Below, piece by piece: positions 52,348-60,685 of a stretch of DNA of 64,000 bases (positions are counted from its first letter, which is position 1; the number at the start of each line of letters is the position of its first letter). The position numbers and the translations under genes are program-made. The notes under the pieces are model-generated. The model searched no databases. It saw only the letters and a list, made by a program, of their open reading frames with translations, and was not told where the DNA came from. The DNA lies in the NCBI RefSeq assembly GCF_008039615.1, contig NZ_VDUZ01000004.1, positions 62,001-126,000 of the forward strand. The letters are read 5' to 3'. The DNA comes from Vineibacter terrae (GTDB lineage: Bacteria > Pseudomonadota > Alphaproteobacteria > Reyranellales > Reyranellaceae).

Positions 52348-53703
52348 ATGGCGCAGCCTTCCTTGCCGGCGAAGATCGGCCGGTACGTGATCGAAGCGAC
52401 GCTGGGGCGCGGCGCGATGGGCGTGATCTACCGGGCGCATGACCCGGTGATCGACCGGCGCGTGGCGCTGAAGCTGGTGCGCGTCGACCTGCTGGAGGGC
52501 AGCGAGCGCAAGGATTTCATCGACCGCTTCCAGCTCGAGGCCAAGGCCGCGGGCCGCTGCGCGCATGCCAATATCGTCGGGATCTTCGATTACGCCCAGC
52601 ACGAGGACAACCCTTACATCGCGATGGAGTTCGTCGACGGCCAGAACCTGGCGCAGGCGATGCGGGCCAGCCCGCGCCTGCCGGTCGACGCCGCTGCCGG
52701 GATCATCCATCGCATGCTCGATGCGCTGGCCTGCGCCCATGGCCACGGTGTCGTGCACCGCGACATCAAGCCGGCCAACGTCCTGCTCGGCCTCGACGGG
52801 CGCGTCAAGGTGACGGATTTCGGCATCTCGCGCATCGGCGGCTCGTCGCTGACCCAGACCGGGGCGCTGATCGGCACGCCCAACTACATGTCGCCCGAGC
52901 AGCGCCGCGGCGACGTCGTGGATGCGCGCAGCGACCTGTTCTCGACCGCTGCCGTCTTCTACGAGATGCTGACGGGCGAGCTGCCGTTCTCCGGCCGCAA
53001 TTACCACGAGGCCACGCAGCAGCTGCTGTACGGCACCCCGACGCCGCTGGCGCAGCGCCTGCCCGGCGCGTCGCCGGCCTTGTCGGCATTCATGGATATG
53101 GCGCTGGCTCGTGAGGCCTGGCTGCGCTTCGACTCGGCGGCAGCGATGGCGATGGCGCTGGCCGATGCCATGCGCGGCATCGAGCCGCGCCGTCCGGTGG
53201 CGCCGCCGGCGCAGCAGGCCACCGTCCCGCCGGCTGCCGGCGCCGCGCCCGGCGGCGGCGATGCGTTCTTCGTCGCCGAGATCGAGCGTCGGCTGGCGGT
53301 TCATATCGGGCCGATCGCCCGGCACCTGGTGCGGCGCGCCAGCGACAAGACGCAGTCGCTGGAGGAACTCTGCCAGACGTTGAGCGGCAGCATCGACAGG
53401 GCGGAACGGCGCGACGCCTTCCTGCGCGACGTGAGCGACCTGCTGCGCACCAGCGCCAACGGCCGGCTGCGCGCGGCGGCCGGGTTGCCCGCGGCCACGA
53501 TGTCGCGCGCCGCCATCGCCCAGCCCGACCTCGACCTCGTGCAGGCCCATCTCACGCGCTATATCGGGCCGATCGCGCACCTTCTGGTGCGCCGCGAGCT
53601 GAACGGCTCGGCAAGCCTCGATGATCTGTGGCAGCGGCTTGCGGCGCATATCCAGCGCCCCGCCGACCGCGAAGCCTTCCTGCGCCTGCGGCCGAACGTC
53701 TGA
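52348..53703 (+). CDS. Cytosolic Ser/Thr protein kinase with two C-terminal repeat domains
   Basis: A 451-residue Hanks-type kinase with all catalytic motifs: LGRGAMGVIYRA, Lys42 in VALKLVRV, VVHRDIKPAN (Asp139), VTDFGISR (157-159) and GTPNYMSPEQ. Unlike the FGE-kinase it has no membrane span. The C-terminus has two related repeats (RLAVHIGPIARHLVRRASDK and HLTRYIGPIAHLLVRRELNG, about 80 residues apart), a DUF8082-like pair found in other bacterial kinases. Third gene of the operon, starting four bases after the haem sensor; HAMP-to-kinase coupling is the simplest model but is inferred. Confidence 0.93.
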   Translation: MAQPSLPAKIGRYVIEATLGRGAMGVIYRAHDPVIDRRVALKLVRVDLLEGSERKDFIDRFQLEAKAAGRCAHANIVGIFDYAQHEDNPYIAMEFVDGQNLAQAMRASPRLPVDAAAGIIHRMLDALACAHGHGVVHRDIKPANVLLGLDGRVKVTDFGISRIGGSSLTQTGALIGTPNYMSPEQRRGDVVDARSDLFSTAAVFYEMLTGELPFSGRNYHEATQQLLYGTPTPLAQRLPGASPALSAFMDMALAREAWLRFDSAAAMAMALADAMRGIEPRRPVAPPAQQATVPPAAGAAPGGGDAFFVAEIERRLAVHIGPIARHLVRRASDKTQSLEELCQTLSGSIDRAERRDAFLRDVSDLLRTSANGRLRAAAGLPAATMSRAAIAQPDLDLVQAHLTRYIGPIAHLLVRRELNGSASLDDLWQRLAAHIQRPADREAFLRLRPNV

Positions 53704-53758
53704 GCCGCCATATGCGATCGGCTTGCCGCGAAGGCTGCGGGATCCGAAAAATAGGACT

Positions 53759-53845
53759 GTCATCCCGAGCGCCAGCGAGGGATCTCCCGCGAAAGACGCA
53801 CGGTGCGCCATTCGCAGGAGATCCCTCGCTGGCGCTCGGGATGAC
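53759..53845. repeat. REP-like palindromic element, copy 5
   Basis: Complete copy between the convergent kinase operon and pseudokinase genes: GTCATCCCGAGCGCCAGCGA at the left, ACGCACGGTGCGCC centre and inverted right arm. Likely the shared transcript-end hairpin of both units. Confidence 0.9.
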
Positions 53846-53899
53846 AGTGGAGATGTGTGAATGCCGTAGGCCGCGAAGGCGGGGAGCAGGGAGGTGGCT

Positions 53900-55636
53900 T
53901 CATTGGTTGGGCGTGTCGGCCAGGCGCTTCTGCGCCTCCTGGCGGCGCTTCACCTCGAGCGCGACCTGCCGCTCGTATTGCGCCAGCGCCGGAGCTGCCT
54001 GCAGCCAGAGCAGCGCTGCGTCCGACGCGGTCAGGTAGCCGGTGTCGACCTGACCGCGCGCCTTCTGCCAGGCGCTGATCATGGCGCGCGTGCGGCTGCC
54101 GAACAGGCCATCGCTGCCGTAGGTGTCGTGGCCCAGCGCCGTCAAGGCCACCTGTACGCGCCGCTTGTCGCGATCCGACAGCTTGAGCGCCGCCTCGACG
54201 GCGGGCGCGTTCTTGCGTGCCTCTGCCTCTGCCTGGGTTTTCTCGGCCGCCGCCTTGGCAGCCTGGTCCTCGGTGCGGCGTCTGGCCTCGGCCTGTGCTT
54301 GCTGTTCCCGGGCCCGGTGGGCTGCGTCCACCCGCGCTCGGGCCAGTGCTTCGGCACGTGCATCCTCCAGCGCCATCTCGCGATAGGCCGCCGCGGCAGC
54401 TGCCGTCTCGGCCGCCAGGCGGGATGCTTCCTCGGCCTGGCGCCGGGCCTTCGCCTCGGCGGCGGCGCTCCCGGCTGACGGGGCAGCGCCGGCCGGGGGG
54501 CGCTGCGGCCCCTGGGGAAGGCTCGCATAGTAGCCGGCAACGCCGGCCGGGATCGTCGCCACGGCCAAGGTGGCGGCGAGCGCCACCTTCCAGCGGCTCC
54601 GCCAGCCGGCACGCTGCCTGGCAGCGACGACGCGCAGCCGCGCGCGCCGATCGACATGCGTGGATGCCGCAGCGGCGGGCGGCGCGGCGGTGGTCGCCGT
54701 GACGGCCGGTGGGGCCGGCGCGATCGCCGTGTCGGGCAGCAGCACCGACCGCCATGCCGCGATGGATTGAGGCCGGCTCGCGGCGCTGCGCGCCAGCCCC
54801 GCCTGGATGCCGGCCAGCAGGCTGCCTCGATATCCTTTGATGGTCTCATGCAGCGGCGGCAGATGCTCGGCATCGCGCCTGTCCGCCGCCTGGGGCGGAG
54901 CACCCGTGACACAGTGGTGGAGAACTGCCGCGAGCCCATGGATGTCGGTGGCCGGACCGACGGGACCGTGGGTGAGCTGCTCGATCGCGGCGTAGCCCGG
55001 CGTCTGGATGCGCCCGCCCGATCCCATGCGCTCGGTGATCGCCGCGCGGGCGGCGCCGAAGTCGAACAGGATCGGCTGATCCTGCGCATCGAGCGCGATA
55101 TTGGTAGGTCTGATGTCCAGGTGCAGGACATCTCGGTGGTGGGCCTGCTCGAGCGCATCGAGCAGGCGTGGCAGCAGGCGATCGATTGCCGCAGGCGGCA
55201 GGCGCTCCGCGCGCGCCAGCCGCGCGGCCAGCGTGTTGTCCGGCACCGGTGCCATGACCATGTAGGCGGTGCCATTCGCATGCAGATGGTCGCTGACCAC
55301 GACGATGCCCGGGGTGCGGGCGAGCGTTGCGAGCGCTGCGGCTTCGGCCAGGAAGCGGTCGCGGCCCCACAGAAAGTCGTCAGCCTGCTGCGGCGATCGC
55401 GGCAGCACCATCAGGTCGTGATGACGAGCCGCCAGATGGGCCGGCAGGTATTCCCGGACCACGACATCGCTGCCGCGCGCCGTGTCGCGGGCACGGTAGG
55501 TGACGCCGATATGCTCCAGCCGAAAGACCTTGCCGATGAGATACGCACCGACGCGCGTGCCGGGCGGCAGTGTCTGCGGTGGCTTGCGCGCACGCTGCCG
55601 CGCCGACGCTGCCGCGGATCGCCTGTCGCTGGCCAT
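53900..55636 (-). CDS. Membrane pseudokinase with C-terminal peptidoglycan-binding-like domain, second copy
   Basis: A 578-residue relative of the FGE-kinase (29.4 kb) and the pseudokinase at 41.4 kb. The glycine loop is degenerate (FRLEHIGVTYRARD), the nucleotide Lys is Arg61 (VVVREYLP) and HRD is HLD (172-174) with Arg176 for Lys (HLDIRPTN), but DFG (192-194) is kept. A membrane span (VALAATLAVATIPAGVAGYY, about 350-370) leads to an Ala/Arg-rich stalk and a PG_binding_1-like domain (486-543: RRVQVALTALGHDTYGSDGL, FGSRTRAMISAWQK). ATG chosen for GGGAG six bases upstream. It converges with the caspase/haem-sensor/kinase operon. Confidence 0.88.
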   Translation of the reverse strand: MASDRRSAAASARQRARKPPQTLPPGTRVGAYLIGKVFRLEHIGVTYRARDTARGSDVVVREYLPAHLAARHHDLMVLPRSPQQADDFLWGRDRFLAEAAALATLARTPGIVVVSDHLHANGTAYMVMAPVPDNTLAARLARAERLPPAAIDRLLPRLLDALEQAHHRDVLHLDIRPTNIALDAQDQPILFDFGAARAAITERMGSGGRIQTPGYAAIEQLTHGPVGPATDIHGLAAVLHHCVTGAPPQAADRRDAEHLPPLHETIKGYRGSLLAGIQAGLARSAASRPQSIAAWRSVLLPDTAIAPAPPAVTATTAAPPAAAASTHVDRRARLRVVAARQRAGWRSRWKVALAATLAVATIPAGVAGYYASLPQGPQRPPAGAAPSAGSAAAEAKARRQAEEASRLAAETAAAAAAYREMALEDARAEALARARVDAAHRAREQQAQAEARRRTEDQAAKAAAEKTQAEAEARKNAPAVEAALKLSDRDKRRVQVALTALGHDTYGSDGLFGSRTRAMISAWQKARGQVDTGYLTASDAALLWLQAAPALAQYERQVALEVKRRQEAQKRLADTPNQ

Positions 55637-56159
55637 GACATCTCCCGGCAGCACACCCACGCACCGCAGCATTATCGCCGGGGCGTTTTACGCCGTCCGT
55701 GATTTTACGGTGTCCGTTGGCGGCGGTGGCCGCATCGATGGCTCTCGCACACTTGCACCGACCGCTTATTTGAGGCGGTCAGTGAGATGAAAACGCATGA
55801 CAATCATTGATGATCCTGATGTGGAGCTTCAACAACGGCGGAAAATAAAATGACGGCATGCCAACAGGCACCTCAAGAATAGTTGAGCGGTCGGCAGCTG
55901 TTCGCTGCATCCTTGCCGGCCCGTGTATTTCCATATTGCTTGCAACGTCTGCGCTGGTTTCTCGTTTCAATCATGCAGCGATGCACGCGTTATCTTCCCG
56001 CAATGATGGCCTTGTAAGGTCGATGTCGACGCGAGGCGGGAATATCCGGTTGCCAGCTTCTGGCACGCAATGTGCGTCTGTCAGCGCGCGTCCAGCGTGA
56101 ATGTCCCGGTGCCGTCGGGACATGCGTTCTCGATGACCGATCCGTACGTGGGGGACGTG
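55637..56159. other. Divergent intergenic region, ~520 bp
   Basis: Between the pseudokinase start and the response-regulator start. It is less GC-rich than its surroundings, especially 55780-55860, and must hold both promoters. Short frames on either strand (for example minus strand 55779-55970) have no ribosome site or family resemblance and are not called. The right end carries the GGGGGAC ribosome site of the response regulator. Confidence 0.4.
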
Positions 56160-56999
56160 ATGGTGACATCGATGGAAACTGCGCATCGTAGCCGCAGCGA
56201 TATGGACCGCGTCAGGCTCGTCCTGGCCGACAGCGACGGCGCCTACCGCGCCGTCGTCGCCGTCAAGCTCGGGCACCATGGTGTCGATGTCGTGGGCCTG
56301 CCGGACGGGCAGGCGCTGCTGCGGCATTTCGCGGGCGATGCCGGCGCCGACATCATCGGCCTGGAATGGATGCTGCCCGACGTCTCCGGCATGGACATGC
56401 TGGCGCGGCTGCGTCATCGCGGCGTGCGCGTGCCGGTCATCTTCCTGACGATCGACGCATCGGCCCGGCGCGAAAGCCAGGCGTTGGGCCGCGGCGCCAT
56501 CGACTTCGTCGCCAAGTCGCGTGGCCTCGATATCCTGGCGCAACGGGTGCATCGCATCGCGCGCCTGGTCGACCTCGTGCCGGCCGCACCCCAGGAGATG
56601 GTGCTGCGGTTCGGGCTGCTGCAGATCAAGCCGCAGGTCTGCCGGGCCTGTTGGCGGGGCGTGGACCTCAATCTGACCATGAACGAGTTCAAGGTCGTGC
56701 GGTTGTTGACATCACGGATGGAAGAATACGTCTCGCCGCGCGACATCTATGACTGCATGCACTATGCCGGCTTCATCGGCGGCACGGGCGAGGAGGGGTA
56801 TCGCACCAATGTGCGGTCGGCGATCCGCCGGATCCGCCGCAAGTTCCACGCGCTCGATCCCGGCTTCGACGCGATCGCGACGCTGGCGGTCGAGGGCTAC
56901 CAGTGGCGCGACAGCCCGCCACACCGCTCGGTCGACCGCATCGACCGGACGGCCTCATGGCACGATCAAGCCGCCGCCGGCATCAGCGACAGCCTCTGA
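56160..56999 (+). CDS. OmpR-like response regulator with Glu at the phosphoacceptor site
   Basis: A 279-residue winged-helix response regulator. The receiver domain runs VRLVLADSDGAYRAVVAV ... IGLEWMLPDVSGMDMLARLR: Glu69 stands where the phosphorylated Asp belongs, the acidic pair is reduced (ADSD), and after Lys119 comes Ser instead of Pro (FVAKSRG). The C-terminal winged helix is intact (NEFKVVRLLTSRMEEYVSPR, then RTNVRSAIRRIRRKFHALDP). The Glu may mimic phosphorylation and make the protein constitutively active. ATG chosen for its ribosome site; later in-frame ATGs exist. No histidine kinase adjoins it. Confidence 0.85.
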   Translation: MVTSMETAHRSRSDMDRVRLVLADSDGAYRAVVAVKLGHHGVDVVGLPDGQALLRHFAGDAGADIIGLEWMLPDVSGMDMLARLRHRGVRVPVIFLTIDASARRESQALGRGAIDFVAKSRGLDILAQRVHRIARLVDLVPAAPQEMVLRFGLLQIKPQVCRACWRGVDLNLTMNEFKVVRLLTSRMEEYVSPRDIYDCMHYAGFIGGTGEEGYRTNVRSAIRRIRRKFHALDPGFDAIATLAVEGYQWRDSPPHRSVDRIDRTASWHDQAAAGISDSL

Positions 57000-57096
57000 C
57001 TCGGGCATATGCTGTCGAACGCGTGGCGACTCCGCGGCCCGGCGTGGCATAAGAGAAGCTGTTGCCCAGAATGCGATGCATAAGCGGAGCTTTGGC

Positions 57097-57981
57097 ATGC
57101 GCGATCTCAAGCTGGACCAGCTGCATGCCTTTGCCCGGGTTATCGAGCTGGGCAGCTTCTCGGCCGCGGCCGAGCGGCTGCAGCTCAGCCAGCCGGCCGT
57201 CAGCCTTCAGGTGCGCCAGCTCGAGCGCCGGCTGGGCGTTCGCCTGATCGAGCGCATCGGCAAGCGGGCGACACCGACAGCGGCCGGCGCCGTGCTGGTC
57301 GAGCATGCGCGGCGGATCGAGGGCGTGGTGTCGGCGGCGATGGACGACATCGCCACGCATGCCAGCGGCGCGCTGGGGCGGGTGCGCATCGGCACCGGCG
57401 CCACGGCCTGCATCTACCTGCTGCCGCCGGTGCTGCGCGACCTGCGGCGGCGGTTCCCGACCCTGGAGCTCACGGTCACAACGGGCAACACGAGCGATGT
57501 CCTGAAGGCGCTGGAGATCAGCCAGCTCGATGTCGGGCTGGTGACGCTGCCGGCGTCGGGCCGCATGTTCGAGGTGATCCCCGTGCTCGACGATGCCTTC
57601 GTGGCGATCGCGGCGGCGGACGATACCCGGCTGCCGCGTCAGGCGACCCCGGCGGCGCTCGCGAAGCTGCCCCTGGTCCTCTACGAGACCGCGGGCAACA
57701 CGCGGCGCGTGGTCGACGACTGGTTCATGCGCGCCGGCATCCGGATGACGCCGGTGATGGAGCTGGGCAGCGTCGAGGCGATCAAGGAGCTGGTCGCCGC
57801 CGGCCTGGGTTGCGCCGTCCTGCCGGGAACATCGATCCGCCGCAACGGCGAGCGTCTGCCCATCGTCGCGCGCCCCCTGGCGCCCCGGCTGCAGCGCAAG
57901 CTGGCGCTGGTGCTGCGCCGGGACAAGGTCGTCAACCGCGGGCTGCGGGAGGTCATGAGCGCCATCCGGCAGCTTGCATGA
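57097..57981 (+). CDS. LysR-family transcriptional regulator
   Basis: A 294-residue LysR regulator: N-terminal HTH (LDQLHAFARVIELGSFSAAA, then RLQLSQPAVSLQVRQLERRL) and the effector-binding domain (GRVRIGTGATACIYLLPPVL, FPTLELTVTTGNTSDVLKAL, GLGCAVLPGTSIRRNGERLP). I chose the ATG with GGAG eight bases before it; another ATG is seven codons upstream. No divergent target gene is present, since the response-regulator gene before it is on the same strand. Confidence 0.9.
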   Translation: MRDLKLDQLHAFARVIELGSFSAAAERLQLSQPAVSLQVRQLERRLGVRLIERIGKRATPTAAGAVLVEHARRIEGVVSAAMDDIATHASGALGRVRIGTGATACIYLLPPVLRDLRRRFPTLELTVTTGNTSDVLKALEISQLDVGLVTLPASGRMFEVIPVLDDAFVAIAAADDTRLPRQATPAALAKLPLVLYETAGNTRRVVDDWFMRAGIRMTPVMELGSVEAIKELVAAGLGCAVLPGTSIRRNGERLPIVARPLAPRLQRKLALVLRRDKVVNRGLREVMSAIRQLA

Positions 57982-58151
57982 CGACAGGACGATCGTCCGG
58001 CAAGAAGCGGCGCCAGTGGCGACCACGCCAATCTGACCGATTGAAGAAAGCGTAGGGCCAGGACCGGAACCTTCCAACTGCTGCGCCGTCATTAACACCG
58101 GCTGGTGTGCCCAGCGACGACAGCGGGCATTGCGGTGGGAGGCTGCAAGGC

Positions 58152-59561
58152 ATGTGGTCGGGAGATCTCCGGTCGCGCTTATTGCTCGCCGTTGCCGGCT
58201 CGCTGCTGCTGCACGTCATCGTTGTCGGCATGGTGATCGCCGGACGGCTGGGGCCGCGCCAGAGCGCGACGCCTATGGCCACGGGCTACGCCGCCGATGG
58301 TGGGTCGGCGCCGTTGCCGGTCGATCTGCGGTCCTTCGCAGGCCCGCGCTCGCCGGGACGGCCGGCGTCGCAAGAAGCGATGACCGTGACCGCCGCTGCG
58401 CCGCCGGGCGCGCGCGAATCGCAGCGCGGGATTTCCGACCGCGCAATCCTGCCGGTCGAGCTGCCGCCAACGCTGTTCCTCGGCATGCCGGATTCGCATG
58501 TGCTGGATGGCATCCTCGCGGATCTGCGCCCTGTGCCGCCAGCCCTGATGACCTTTGAGCGGGGCATCGCCAGCATTCCGATCCTGCCGGTGGACCTGCC
58601 TCGGACCTTCGCGCTCGGCATGCCGCTGCGGCCAGAGCCGCAGCCGTCGCTGCCTGTGGCGGCAGCCGCGCCGCGCCGGCCGCGCTCCCCGCAGGCGGGG
58701 CCATTCTTGCAGAGCTTCGTGCCTGTGGACATGCCATCGGCGGCGGTGGCCGGCGTGGCGGCACCCGACATGTTCCAGTCGGCGCTGGCAGCGACAGCGC
58801 TGACCGCGCCGCCAGGTCCGGCGTCAGGGCCGGGCATCTCGAACCGCACGACGATACCGGTCGACGTGCTGCCGGCGCCGGCCGCCGCGAAGCCCGGGAC
58901 GGCGCCACCGGCCGCACCGGCAGCGCGAGGCGCTGCTCCGGCGCCGCCGCGACCGCGTGCGGCGCGACCGGCCGTGCCGCCGCCACCACGTCCAGCGCCC
59001 GCCCGCCCGGCACGCGGTGTCGATCCGTTCGCGAGCTACGGCATCTACGGCAGTGGCCCGGTCAGCAGCGTCGAGGGCATCGGCGGTTCCGGCGGCGCCA
59101 CCGTGTCCACCAGCACCGGTGGCGTCTCCGCGAGCGGCGTCGGTGCGGGCGCGGGAGGTGCAGCGGGTCTCGGTTCCGGCAGCAGCGCCTCCAGCGTCGG
59201 CGGTAGTGCTGCATCCGGTGTGGCGGCGGCCGGCGGCGGTTCGGGTACAGGCGGCGGCAGCGGCGGTGGCAACGGCGGCGGGAGTGGCGGTGGCAACGGT
59301 GGCGGGAGCGGTGGCGGCAACGGTGGCGGGAGTGGCGGTGGCAACGGTGGCGGGAGTGGTGGCGGCAACGGTGGCGGGAGTGGCGGTGGCAACGGTGGCG
59401 GGAGTGGCGGTGGCAACGGCGGCGGGAATGGCGGCGGCAACGGCGGCGGAGGCGGTGGCTCCGGCGGGGGTGGAGGCGGTGGTGGCGGGTCCGGCGGCGG
59501 CGGAGGTGGGGGTGGCGGCGGATCTGGCGGCGGTGGAGGGGGCTCTGGCGGCGGCAAGTAG
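58152..59561 (+). CDS. Membrane-anchored Pro-rich protein with glycine-rich repeat tail
   Basis: A 469-residue protein of unknown function. N-terminal anchor (LLLAVAGSLLLHVIVVGMVI) followed by a region with about five degenerate repeats of an 'hPVDLP' core (PLPVDLRSFAG, ILPVELPPTLFLGMP, ILPVDLPRTFALGMP, FVPVDMPSAAVAG, TIPVDVLPAPAAA), a Pro/Ala-rich segment, then a Gly/Ser/Asn-rich tail with GGGSGGGN units. Likely exposed outside the inner membrane. No catalytic motif is visible. The ATG directly before the anchor has GGGAGG upstream; a longer in-frame start adds 15 residues. Confidence 0.7.
   Translation: MWSGDLRSRLLLAVAGSLLLHVIVVGMVIAGRLGPRQSATPMATGYAADGGSAPLPVDLRSFAGPRSPGRPASQEAMTVTAAAPPGARESQRGISDRAILPVELPPTLFLGMPDSHVLDGILADLRPVPPALMTFERGIASIPILPVDLPRTFALGMPLRPEPQPSLPVAAAAPRRPRSPQAGPFLQSFVPVDMPSAAVAGVAAPDMFQSALAATALTAPPGPASGPGISNRTTIPVDVLPAPAAAKPGTAPPAAPAARGAAPAPPRPRAARPAVPPPPRPAPARPARGVDPFASYGIYGSGPVSSVEGIGGSGGATVSTSTGGVSASGVGAGAGGAAGLGSGSSASSVGGSAASGVAAAGGGSGTGGGSGGGNGGGSGGGNGGGSGGGNGGGSGGGNGGGSGGGNGGGSGGGNGGGSGGGNGGGNGGGNGGGGGGSGGGGGGGGGSGGGGGGGGGGSGGGGGGSGGGK
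59257..59448 (+). repeat. Tandem 24-bp repeats encoding GGGSGGGN units
   Basis: At least seven near-identical copies of GGCGGGAGTGGCGGTGGCAA plus CGGT, encoding (GGGSGGGN)n in the glycine-rich protein. Copies differ mostly at third codon positions, so the array is older than a very recent slippage but prone to length change. Confidence 0.85.
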
Positions 59562-59688
59562 TCTGCAGGGTCGGTCCTGCCATGGATCGCTGCGTCTGGT
59601 GCCGGTGCCGCGAAATCAGCAGTGTCATAGTCTCTCCGGGCGTCGTTGTTCTGCACGCGCTTCGCACGCCATGGGTTAATCTGGCGCC

Positions 59689-60633
59689 ATGGCGACCCCT
59701 GCTGTCTCCAAGAAGGCGATCTACGCGGCTCTGGTCGGCAACCTGCTGATCGCGGTGACCAAGTTCGCGGCCGCCTGGGTCACCGGCAGCTCGGCGATGC
59801 TGAGCGAGGCCGTGCATTCCCTGGTCGATACCGGCAACGAGGTGCTGCTGCTCCACGGCATCCGCCGCTCGCGGCTGCCGCCCGACCGGGCTCATCCGCT
59901 AGGCCACGGCCGCGAGCTCTATTTCTGGAGCTTCATCGTGGCGCTGCTGGTGTTCGCGCTGGGCGCCGGCGTGTCGTTCTACGAGGGCGTCACGCACATC
60001 CTGGCGCCGGAGCCGATCCGCAACGTCATGGTCACCTATGTCGTGCTCGGCCTGTCGGTCGTGTTCGAGGGCGGGTCGTGGTGGGTGGCGCTGCGCGAGT
60101 TCGGGGCCCGCAAGGGGCGCCTGGGCTATCTCGACGCCGTGCGCCAGAGCAAGGACCCCACGACATTCACCGTTCTGTTCGAGGACAGCGCCGCCCTGCT
60201 GGGCCTTCTCATCGCGCTCGTCGGCATCGCGGCGTCGCAATATACGGAAAATCCGGCGTTCGACGGCGTCGCCTCGATCGGCATCGGCCTGGTGCTGGCG
60301 ATGACGGCGGTCTTCCTCGCCCGCGAGTGCAAGGGGCTGCTGCTGGGCGAGCAGGCCGCGCCGGGGCTGCAGGCCGTCATCCTGAAGATCGTGGACGAGG
60401 ACCCGGCCGTGCACCGTGCCAACGGGGTGATCACCGTGCATCTGGCCCCGGACCAGATCGTCGCCGCTCTCAGCGCCGAGTTCGAGGATCGGATGACGAC
60501 GCCGCAGATCGAGGCCTGCGTCGAGCGCATCGAGGCGCGTCTGAAGGCCGAGCTGCCGGAGGTCACGGCCTTGTTCGTCAAGCCGCAGACAGCGACCCGA
60601 TGGTCCGCCCGCCAACAGGCGCTGGAGCCATGA
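59689..60633 (+). CDS. Cation diffusion facilitator family transporter
   Basis: A 314-residue inner-membrane antiporter of the CDF family, exporting Zn or similar divalent metals. The first two spans carry the family pattern (FAAAWVTGSSAMLSEAVHSL, with HSLVDTGNEVLL), HPLGHGRELYFWS is the short loop motif, and a second half HD-type site is in FEDSAALLGLLIALVGI. It resembles the SLC30A9-like branch rather than the metal-tolerance operon at the left end of the window. No regulator or metal locus adjoins it here. Confidence 0.92.
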   Translation: MATPAVSKKAIYAALVGNLLIAVTKFAAAWVTGSSAMLSEAVHSLVDTGNEVLLLHGIRRSRLPPDRAHPLGHGRELYFWSFIVALLVFALGAGVSFYEGVTHILAPEPIRNVMVTYVVLGLSVVFEGGSWWVALREFGARKGRLGYLDAVRQSKDPTTFTVLFEDSAALLGLLIALVGIAASQYTENPAFDGVASIGIGLVLAMTAVFLARECKGLLLGEQAAPGLQAVILKIVDEDPAVHRANGVITVHLAPDQIVAALSAEFEDRMTTPQIEACVERIEARLKAELPEVTALFVKPQTATRWSARQQALEP

Positions 60634-60685
60634 CGGCGCAGGACGCTACAAGGGCAGTCGTGAACCGCCGCGACGTGGAGCGAGT

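Noticed and set aside
55779-55970. Minus-strand 63-residue frame in the divergent region
   Set aside because: Low-GC spacer DNA, no ribosome site and no known domain.
59045-59656. Long proline-rich frame on the minus strand over the glycine-rich gene
   Set aside because: It is the antisense image of the GGN/GGS codons; no ribosome site, no start signal, and the plus-strand frame has a proper anchor and start.
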